Positions 5,881-11,400 of a stretch of DNA of 11,400 nt are shown here, one piece after another (position 1 is the stretch's first letter; each line of letters begins with the position of its first letter). The DNA comes from Deltaproteobacteria bacterium (GTDB lineage: Bacteria; UBA10199; DSSB01): positions 1-11,400 of the forward strand of contig JAJFLL010000187.1 of assembly GCA_021772695.1 (NCBI GenBank), read 5' to 3'. Position numbers and translations under genes: made by a program. The notes beneath the pieces are model-generated. The model did not search any database. It saw only the letters and a list, made by a program, of their open reading frames with translations, and had not been told where the DNA came from.

Positions 5881-6747
5881 ATGACCCAATTAAAAAGCGC
5901 CTTAGCGGCCGGTAAGTACGTAGTGACCAGCGAGATCGCTCCTCCCAAGGGTCCTGACATGAGCGACTTCATCGCAAAGACCCGCCAAGTAAAAGACCGG
6001 GTCTTGGCCATCAATGTTACCGACAATCAACGCAGCATCATGCGGCTTTCCACCTTGGTGGCCTGTCAATTTCTGCTGAAGGAAGGCGTCGAGCCCGTGT
6101 ACCAATTGGCCTGCCGCGATCGAAATCGTTTGGCCTTGCAGTCCGATCTTCTGGGTGCTTGGGCTTCGGGCATCATCAACGTCTTGCCCTTGACCGGTGA
6201 TCCCGTAAAGAACGGCGATCAAAAGGAATCGAAGGCGGTCTTTGATTTAACCTCCGTAAAGCTCATGCATTTGATTCAAAAATTAAATCAGGGTTTGGCT
6301 TACAATGACAAACCGCTCAATGCACCTACCAATTTTTATGTGGGCGGCGCCGTCGATCCCAACAACTATGGCAGCGATGCCTTCCGCTCCAAGTTTGAAC
6401 AAAAGGTAGCGCAGGGCGCCCATTTTTTTCAGAGCCAACCGGTCTTTGATATAAATTTGGCTGAATCTTTATTTCAGTATGCCGAGGAACTTAAGGTGAA
6501 AATACTGATCGGCATCATTTTGATTAAGAGTGCCAAACAGGCCCAGTTTTTAAATACCATCCCGGGGATTCGCATTCCCGATTCGGTTATTGCGCGATTT
6601 GCGGGTAGTGACGAACCTCTTAAGGTAGGCGTGGAATTCGCGGCGGAACAATGCCGGCAATTTCGCGCGGTATCCCACGGCATTCATATCATGACCGTGG
6701 GTCGTGAAGAATTAGTGCCGAGTATATTAGACGCCGCCGAATTATAA
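5881..6747 (+). CDS. metF: 5,10-methylenetetrahydrofolate reductase, short MetF type
   Basis: A 288-residue flavoenzyme with a TIM barrel. It reduces 5,10-methylene-THF to 5-methyl-THF for methionine synthesis or an acetyl-CoA-type pathway. Family residues are visible: Glu18 in TSEIAPPKG (the catalytic acid position), Asp107 in LTGDPV (FAD-contacting), and Gln184/Gln186 in FFQSQPVFD (folate site). The N-terminal SEIAPPKG and the lack of the longer E. coli form place it with short MetF proteins that in some bacteria pair with MetV; no MetV is in the window. One oddity is LIGIILIKSA at 209-218, where most relatives have a Pro after GI(L/I). The start is ATG 5881, supported by GAGG. It sits between folD and gcvT in one transcript, with 23 bases to gcvT. 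Confidence 0.92.
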   Translation: MTQLKSALAAGKYVVTSEIAPPKGPDMSDFIAKTRQVKDRVLAINVTDNQRSIMRLSTLVACQFLLKEGVEPVYQLACRDRNRLALQSDLLGAWASGIINVLPLTGDPVKNGDQKESKAVFDLTSVKLMHLIQKLNQGLAYNDKPLNAPTNFYVGGAVDPNNYGSDAFRSKFEQKVAQGAHFFQSQPVFDINLAESLFQYAEELKVKILIGIILIKSAKQAQFLNTIPGIRIPDSVIARFAGSDEPLKVGVEFAAEQCRQFRAVSHGIHIMTVGREELVPSILDAAEL

Positions 6748-6770
6748 AGCCGGGGCGCGAGGACATCATT

Positions 6771-7850
6771 ATGAATAAGACTCCTTTAAACCATTGGCAC
6801 CGCGAACACGGCGCAAAGATGATTGATTTCGGCGGTTGGGAAATGCCCGTTTCCTATGAAGGCATCTTGGCGGAACATCATGGGGTGCGCCAGGCCTGTG
6901 GTCTTTTCGATATCTGTCACATGGGTGAGATCGAGATTAAGGGAGCCGGTGCCTGGGAAATGATTCAATCCCTGACCAGTAATGATGTGCGACGCTTGGC
7001 CGATGGGCAGGCCCAGTACTCGCTGCTGATGAATTCCGACGGTTATGCCATCGATGATATCTTGGTGTACCGTCGTAGCGCCGATCATGTCTTGCTCTGT
7101 GTCAATGCCGCCAACACCGAAAAAGACTTGGCCCATCTCTTGGCCCATGCCCGACCCGATGCGCAGATCATAGACTTGAGTGCCGATACGGCCCTGTTGG
7201 CCTTGCAAGGCCCCGCCAGTGTCGATGTCTTGCGTCGCTTGGGTGTTGAGCTAAATTCCGTCCCTCGATTTCATACCTTGGATATCGCCGTGGCCGGTGT
7301 GCCCGTCTTATTTTCTCGTACCGGGTATACGGGGGAGGCGGGCTGTGAATTGTTTTTTCCGGCAGCCCATGCGGTGAAAGTTTGGGAATTGCTCTTGGCT
7401 GCTGGTGCTGATGCCCATTGCCGTCCCATCGGTTTGGCGGCTCGCGACACCCTGCGGCTTGAGATGGGCTATGTGCTCTATGGTCACGAATTAAGTGAGA
7501 GCATCACGCCCTTGGAAGCGGGCTTGGAATGGGTGATTCGCTGGGATGCCGGTGACTTTTTAGGCAAGTCCCATTTGCAGGCCCAAAAGCAAGCGGGGCT
7601 AGGGCGTCAGGTGGTGGGATTGAAGCTCTTAGAGAAGGGCATTCCCCGAGAAGGCATGAATGTTGTGGCCGCAGATCAACCCGTGGGCCGTGTCTTGAGC
7701 GGTACCTTAAGCCCCATGCTGCAGCAGGGAATCGCCACTGCCTTGATCGACCGTGCTGTTTTGTCGGGCGCGTCGGAATTTTTCGTTGACATTAGGGGTA
7801 AAATGAAGAAAGCACAAATCATAAAACCTCCTTTTATTCAAAGGGGTTAG
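6771..7850 (+). CDS. gcvT: Aminomethyltransferase, glycine cleavage T-protein
   Basis: A 359-residue cytosolic protein, usual bacterial length. It transfers the aminomethyl group from lipoylated GcvH to THF, releasing ammonia and forming 5,10-methylene-THF; the reaction is reversible. Visible features: the N-terminal HxxHGAKMIDFGGWEMPV block (residues 10-27), Asp95-Asp96 in IDDILVYR (catalytic Asp region), VNAAN at 111-115, ALQGPAS at 144-150, TGYTGEAGCELF at 184-195 (folate-binding Glu189), GLAARDTLRLE at 221-231, and SGTLSPMLQQGI at 310-321 of the C-terminal barrel. These separate it from YgfZ and dimethylglycine-oxidase-type relatives. GAGG lies 8 bases before the ATG. Followed by gcvH after 20 bases. 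Confidence 0.96.
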   Translation: MNKTPLNHWHREHGAKMIDFGGWEMPVSYEGILAEHHGVRQACGLFDICHMGEIEIKGAGAWEMIQSLTSNDVRRLADGQAQYSLLMNSDGYAIDDILVYRRSADHVLLCVNAANTEKDLAHLLAHARPDAQIIDLSADTALLALQGPASVDVLRRLGVELNSVPRFHTLDIAVAGVPVLFSRTGYTGEAGCELFFPAAHAVKVWELLLAAGADAHCRPIGLAARDTLRLEMGYVLYGHELSESITPLEAGLEWVIRWDAGDFLGKSHLQAQKQAGLGRQVVGLKLLEKGIPREGMNVVAADQPVGRVLSGTLSPMLQQGIATALIDRAVLSGASEFFVDIRGKMKKAQIIKPPFIQRG

Positions 7851-7870
7851 CCAAATAAGGGAAGGCCTAA

Positions 7871-8260
7871 ATGAATTGTCCCAAAGACTTGAAATACACG
7901 TCCGAACACGAATGGGTTAGCCTTGATGGCAATACGGCTTTGGTCGGCATTACCGATTATGCCCAAGACCAATTGGGTGACATCGTCTTCGTGGAATTAC
8001 CCGAAGAAGAAGAGACCATCGATCAAGGCGACACCTTCGGGGTGGTCGAAAGTACCAAGTCTGTCAGTGATCTCTATGTGCCGCTCAGTGGCAAGATCTT
8101 AGAAACCAACGATCCGCTACTCGATAATCCCGGCATCCTAAACGAAGATCCCTACGGTGACGGTTGGATGATCAAGGTCGAGCTGAGCAACCCCGATGAA
8201 ATCAAAGAACTCCTCGAAGCCGAGGCCTATGAGCAATTGATCAAAGAAGAGGGGGCCTAA
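7871..8260 (+). CDS. gcvH: Glycine cleavage H-protein (lipoyl carrier)
   Basis: A 129-residue lipoyl-domain protein that shuttles the aminomethyl and reducing equivalents between P-, T- and L-proteins. Lys63 in VVESTKSVSDLY is the lipoylation site; ESTKSVSD is a variant of the more common ESVKAASD. The SEHEW motif (11-15), the GITDYAQDQLGDIVFVELP block (26-44) and an acidic C-terminal helix are all typical. GGAAGG lies 5 bases before the ATG. Its last codons contain the Shine-Dalgarno of gcvPA, and its stop falls in the loop of a predicted hairpin, so gcvPA translation may be coupled to it. Confidence 0.97.
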   Translation: MNCPKDLKYTSEHEWVSLDGNTALVGITDYAQDQLGDIVFVELPEEEETIDQGDTFGVVESTKSVSDLYVPLSGKILETNDPLLDNPGILNEDPYGDGWMIKVELSNPDEIKELLEAEAYEQLIKEEGA

Positions 8261-8266
8261 GCCCTC
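8249..8266 (+). promoter_or_regulatory. Hairpin over the gcvH stop and gcvPA Shine-Dalgarno
   Basis: The purine run GAGGGGGC (8249-8256) can pair with GCCCTC (8261-8266) as a GC-rich stem of six pairs with two bulged G residues. The loop CTAA includes the gcvH stop codon. The 5' strand is the only good Shine-Dalgarno for gcvPA, 12 bases before its ATG. No U-tract follows, so this is not a terminator. It may mask the ribosome site until ribosomes finishing gcvH open it. Confidence 0.4.
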
Positions 8267-8267
8267 G

Positions 8268-9617
8268 ATGCGCTATCTGCCTCAAACTCCTGAAGAGATT
8301 AAAAAGATGTGTGCCGCCGTTGGAGTGAGTAGCCCTGACGCCTTGTTCGACGTGATTCCGCAAAATTTGCGGCTGCAACAAGACCTGGATCTGCCGGCGC
8401 CCTTGGCCGAGGCACCGCTTTTGGCCCATTTAAAAGGCCTGGGTCGGGTCAATGCCAACGTGGATTCCATGGCCGCCTTTTTGGGTGGTGGGGCTTATCA
8501 CCATTATATTCCCGTATTGGTTTCCACCCTGACCAGCCGGGGCGAATACCTGACCTCGTATACTCCCTACCAACCGGAAATTTCCCAAGGCACCCTGCAA
8601 GCCATCTTCGAATTTCAAACCATGATTGCCTCGCTCACCGGGATGGATCTCGCCAATGCTAGCAATTACGACGGAGCCTCTGCCTTGGCTGAGGCGGCAT
8701 TGATGGCCCTGCGCATTACCCGCCGTCAAAAGATTTTGGTGTCGACGGCTACCAATCCTCAGTACCGCGAGGTCCTCCACACCTATTTGAAAAATCGCGA
8801 CTTTGAAATTGAGGAGATTGCCTTACAACCCGATGGCCGGGTCGATCTTAGCGATTTGCAGAGCCGCCTCAAAGGAGATGTGGCGGCGGTTTGTCTGCAA
8901 TCACCCAACGCCTTCGGTGTGATCGAGGCTACCCAAGCCGTTGCCCAACTGGCCCATGACAACGGTTCCCTCATGGTGGGATGTTTTTCCGAAGCCCTCT
9001 CGCTTGGGTTGCTCAAGCCCTTCGGCGAGGTGGGTGCCGATATTGTTGTGGGTGAAGGGCAATCCTTTGGTAATTTTCTCAATTTAGGTGGGCCTTACCT
9101 GGGGCTCTTTGCCACTAAAGAAAAGTATGTGCGGCAAATGCCCGGTCGTTTGGTGGGTGAGACCCTCGACGCCAATGGCAAGCGAGGTTTTGTCTTGGTG
9201 CTTTCCACTCGCGAACAACATATTCGTCGCGAAAAGGCCACCAGCAACATCTGCACCAATCAAGGCCTCTGTGCCTTGGCCACCGTGGTTTATCTCTCCT
9301 TGATGGGACCCAAGGGTTTGGAGCGGCTTGCCCAGATCAATTTTTCTTACGCGCGATTTTTACGGGACCAATTGACCGCCATTCCCGGTGTGACATTAAA
9401 ATTTACCGCGCCGCATTTTAATGAGTTTGTTTTGCAAGTTCCCGGTGAGCCCAAGGCCTTATTGGCTGAGCTGGCCGCCAAGGGAATTTTGGGTGGAGTC
9501 GATGTGTCCCAATGGGCTCCCGGTCTCGAGAATGGAATATTGGTCTGCGCCACTGAGATGAATACCAAAGACCAAATGGAACAATACGCCCAAGCCCTGC
9601 GGGAGGTGCTCGCATGA
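8268..9617 (+). CDS. gcvPA: Glycine dehydrogenase (decarboxylating) subunit 1, P-protein alpha
   Basis: A 449-residue N-terminal half of the split P-protein. Together with GcvPB it decarboxylates glycine with PLP and loads the aminomethyl group on lipoyl-GcvH. It begins MRYLPQTPEEIKKM, the usual subunit 1 start. Conserved blocks: FLGGGAYHHYIP (71-82), YTPYQPEISQGTLQ (98-111) and NASNYDGASALAEA (130-143), which shape the active site at the subunit interface. This subunit has no PLP lysine, as expected. The split form is common in Gram-positives, archaea and several deep proteobacterial lineages, unlike the fused 950-residue protein of E. coli. It starts 7 bases after gcvH and ends in an ATGA overlap with gcvPB. 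Confidence 0.96.
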   Translation: MRYLPQTPEEIKKMCAAVGVSSPDALFDVIPQNLRLQQDLDLPAPLAEAPLLAHLKGLGRVNANVDSMAAFLGGGAYHHYIPVLVSTLTSRGEYLTSYTPYQPEISQGTLQAIFEFQTMIASLTGMDLANASNYDGASALAEAALMALRITRRQKILVSTATNPQYREVLHTYLKNRDFEIEEIALQPDGRVDLSDLQSRLKGDVAAVCLQSPNAFGVIEATQAVAQLAHDNGSLMVGCFSEALSLGLLKPFGEVGADIVVGEGQSFGNFLNLGGPYLGLFATKEKYVRQMPGRLVGETLDANGKRGFVLVLSTREQHIRREKATSNICTNQGLCALATVVYLSLMGPKGLERLAQINFSYARFLRDQLTAIPGVTLKFTAPHFNEFVLQVPGEPKALLAELAAKGILGGVDVSQWAPGLENGILVCATEMNTKDQMEQYAQALREVLA

Positions 9618-11104
9618 CCGCACGCGAAGGACCCGGCAAACGGGGCATGATCTTTGCCGAACCCACCATCTTTGAACGGGGCGCCCCCGGGCGCGAAGGA
9701 TTTTCCTTGGCTCAAAGCGAGGTGCCCCTCCACGATCCCGCAAAAGAAATCGATGCCTCCTTGTTGCGCAGCGAAGCGGCCCTCTTGCCCGAGGTCTCCG
9801 AACTTGATGTCTTGCGCCATTTCACGCGCCTCTCTCAATGGAACTATTCCATCGACACCGGTTTTTATCCGCTGGGTTCCTGCACCATGAAGTACAATCC
9901 GCGGGTCAACGAAGAAGTGGCTCGCATGAGCGGATGGGCCAAGCTGCATCCCCACCAACCTCAATCGACCCTGCAAGGTGCCTTGGAACTCATGTACCTA
10001 CTGCAAAAGTTTCTCGCCCAGATCAGCGGGATGGACGCCGCTAGTTTGCAACCGGCGGCCGGTGCCCAGGGTGAATTCGCGGGATTGTTGATGATTCGGG
10101 CCTACCTGCAAGACCAGGGTAATGCCCGCACCAAGGTCTTGATTCCCGACAGCGCCCACGGCACCAACCCCGCCAGTTGCGCGGCCTGTGGCTACGAAGT
10201 GGTCACCTTGAAGAGCGGTGCTCAAGGTATCTTGACCCCAGAGGTGGTGGCGCAAGCCATGGATGAAGAAGTGGCGGCCTTGATGATCACCAATCCCAAC
10301 ACCTTGGGACTCTTTGAAACCCACATGGCCGAGATCGCCAAAATCGTGCATGACAAGGGCGGCTTGGTTTATTGCGACGGCGCCAATCTAAACGCCATCG
10401 TGGGTAAGGCGAGGGTGGGTGACATGGGTGTGGACGTATTGCATTTCAATTTGCACAAGACCTTCACCACTCCCCACGGCGGCGGCGGTCCCGGTGCGGG
10501 GCCGGTGGCCGTGAAAAAGATTTTAGAGCCCTACTTGCCCAATCCGGTGGTGATGCGCCGGGAAGATTCTTTCGCCTTTGATTTTGATCGCCCCAAGTCG
10601 GTGGGTCGGGTCAAGGCCTTCTACGGCAACTTCGGTATGTTCGTTCGCGCCTATACCTATATTCGCGAAATGGGTGCCGTGGGACTGCGAGAAGTGGCCG
10701 AGCGGGCCGTCTTGAACGCCAATTACCTGCGCAAGAAATTAGAGAAGTTCTTTCATTTGGCCTACCCGCAGACCTGTATGCATGAATGCGTTTTCTCTGA
10801 CAAAAAACAAAGCGCCTATGGCATCAAGACCCTGAATATCGCCAAACGCATGATGGACTACGGCTACCATCCCCCCACCATTTATTTTCCCTTGATCGTC
10901 GCTGGCGCCATGATGATGGAACCCACCGAGACCGAAAGTCTACAAACCCTCGACCGTTTCATTTGGTCCATGGAACAAATCGCCAAGGAATGCGAGACCT
11001 CGCCCGAGACCGTGAAGGCGGCACCCCATGTGCCCAAGGTACGGCGATTAGATGAAGTCAAGGCGGCGCGGGAACCGAAGTATATCTATAAAGCTAAGGG
11101 TTGA
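9614..11104 (+). CDS. gcvPB: Glycine dehydrogenase (decarboxylating) subunit 2, P-protein beta
   Basis: A 496-residue PLP-binding half of the split P-protein. Lys282 in NLHKTFTTPHGGGGPG is the Schiff-base lysine, followed by the glycine-rich loop. Other family blocks: FYPLGSCTMKYNP (84-96), LQPAAGAQGEF (145-155), DSAHGTNPAS (179-188), ITNPNTLGLFE (225-235) and CDGANLNAIVG (254-264). Length is normal for subunit 2. The ATG overlaps the gcvPA stop (ATGA at 9614-9617), so the two subunits are probably made in equal amounts by translational coupling. It is the last visible gene of the operon. No L-protein, lipoate ligase or terminator follows before the composition changes. Confidence 0.97.
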   Translation: MTAREGPGKRGMIFAEPTIFERGAPGREGFSLAQSEVPLHDPAKEIDASLLRSEAALLPEVSELDVLRHFTRLSQWNYSIDTGFYPLGSCTMKYNPRVNEEVARMSGWAKLHPHQPQSTLQGALELMYLLQKFLAQISGMDAASLQPAAGAQGEFAGLLMIRAYLQDQGNARTKVLIPDSAHGTNPASCAACGYEVVTLKSGAQGILTPEVVAQAMDEEVAALMITNPNTLGLFETHMAEIAKIVHDKGGLVYCDGANLNAIVGKARVGDMGVDVLHFNLHKTFTTPHGGGGPGAGPVAVKKILEPYLPNPVVMRREDSFAFDFDRPKSVGRVKAFYGNFGMFVRAYTYIREMGAVGLREVAERAVLNANYLRKKLEKFFHLAYPQTCMHECVFSDKKQSAYGIKTLNIAKRMMDYGYHPPTIYFPLIVAGAMMMEPTETESLQTLDRFIWSMEQIAKECETSPETVKAAPHVPKVRRLDEVKAAREPKYIYKAKG

Positions 11105-11107
11105 GGC

Positions 11108-11136
11108 TTAGGGGATTCCTGGTGAGTTTAGGGGAT
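11108..11136. repeat. 9-base direct repeat just after gcvPB
   Basis: TTAGGGGAT occurs at 11108-11116 and 11128-11136, a spacing of 20 bases (about two helical turns). It could be a protein-binding pair or chance. Confidence 0.5.
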
Positions 11137-11280
11137 CGTGCCCATCCATTCTTTCAGTTTGCCCATAAAAAAATTTTGCTTCAGAACCAAGGGCGGGAAA
11201 CCCAGTCCTACCAAGGGCTAGCGGGCTTGAATTGCAGCATTTTCTGCAAAAATATTTCAAAAGCTACAGGAGTTTTTGTT

Positions 11281-11310
11281 ATAAAAATCATCGAGATAAA
11301 AATCATTTTA
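11281..11310. repeat. Imperfect 15-base tandem repeat in AT-rich DNA
   Basis: ATAAAAATCAT occurs at 11281-11291 and 11296-11306, as part of two adjacent 15-base units that differ only in their last four bases. It lies in the lowest-GC part of the window. A 15-base period would be five codons in the open plus frame. Confidence 0.5.
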
Positions 11311-11400
11311 AAAAACAAACCTTTAGAATTTAATTTTGAATTTTTCGAACTGGCATTTCGATTGCAAATAAGAAAGTTAAACCTTTTTAAAAAAACGTAC

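Larger units (their letters stand above)
11105..11400. other. AT-rich region after gcvPB; no assigned gene, coding undecided
   Basis: I recognise no gene here. GC content falls to 27 of 120 bases at 11281-11400. One plus frame (phase of 11101) has no stop from 11101 to the window end, about 100 codons. In it GTG at 11122 has AGGGG 7 bases upstream, and AT-rich codons (ATA, AGA, AAA, TTT) dominate the second half. On the minus strand a frame is open from the window end to a TAG near 11185. A different minus frame, bounded by a TAG at 11218-11220, ends MGKLKEWMGTIP at TAA 11128-11130. These open frames shadow one another, so at most one is real. A gene continuing past the edge, a decayed gene end, or non-coding DNA are all possible. 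Confidence 0.5.

Noticed and set aside
9347..9976. Long antisense open frame (209 codons) across the gcvPA/gcvPB junction
   Set aside because: It lies opposite two certain genes, its translation is low in recognisable motifs, and such antisense frames are expected from the codon bias of the real genes.
11128..11220. C-terminal end of a convergent minus-strand gene (ending MGKLKEWMGTIP)
   Set aside because: The codons look plausible, but an in-frame TAG at 11218-11220 limits it to about 30 codons, there is no convincing start or ribosome site, and it competes with the open plus frame. It is mentioned only within the undecided region.
11232..11249. Terminator after gcvPB formed by TTGCAG and CTGCAA
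   Set aside because: The 6-base stem is perfect but weak, lies 130 bases after the stop, and is followed by A residues rather than T on the plus strand. The minus strand also lacks a T-run after it.
1..11400. Mobile element, CRISPR, toxin-antitoxin, phage or defence genes
   Set aside because: No transposase, integrase, regularly spaced repeats, tRNA-like att site or defence domain is visible. Apart from the partial left gene and the AT-rich right edge, the genes are housekeeping or small envelope genes.

Overview
The window is ordinary bacterial chromosome with densely packed genes on both strands and no mobile element, CRISPR array, tRNA or rRNA that I can see. The organism looks Gram-negative: it has an RlpA-type DPBB protein, a Sec-exported SHOCT-domain protein, and mid-range GC in the genes (33 G/C in the 60 bases at 10081-10140). 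The P-protein of glycine cleavage is split into two subunits and MetF is the short form of about 290 residues. Together these suggest a deltaproteobacterial-grade lineage or a relative such as Nitrospinota or Bdellovibrionota rather than a gammaproteobacterium. That placement is inference at low confidence.

Left part (1-4720): two small membrane-protein genes run leftward (a proline-rich N-terminus cut by the window edge, and a DUF2752 protein). Divergent from them is an exported SHOCT-domain protein of unknown function. Its stop codon overlaps the stop codon of a convergent M24 (Xaa-Pro) metallopeptidase. Next come a small exported RlpA-like protein read from a TTG start and, convergent with it, an NAD-dependent aldehyde dehydrogenase. 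The dehydrogenase's real start (4720) is fixed by a perfect AAGGAG.

Right part (4721-11104): a 274-base divergent intergenic region separates the aldehyde dehydrogenase from a compact six-gene operon, folD-metF-gcvT-gcvH-gcvPA-gcvPB. Gaps are 16, 23, 20 and 7 bases, then a 4-base ATGA overlap. These genes share 5,10-methylene-tetrahydrofolate. The glycine cleavage proteins T, H and P make it from glycine, or consume it if the system runs as glycine synthase. FolD interconverts it with methenyl- and formyl-THF. MetF reduces it to methyl-THF. The L-protein (lipoamide dehydrogenase), a formate-THF ligase and serine hydroxymethyltransferase are not in the window. The operon leader can fold into a composite hairpin ending at the folD Shine-Dalgarno, and a second hairpin covers the gcvH stop and the gcvPA Shine-Dalgarno.

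Right edge (11105-11400): no recognisable gene. Base composition drops sharply (27 G/C in the last 120 bases), two short direct repeats are present, and frames on both strands stay open to the window end, so coding here is undecided. I found no convincing undescribed system. The most useful leads are the two RNA hairpins in the one-carbon operon, the gene order of that operon, the SHOCT protein of unknown function, and the AT-rich right edge.
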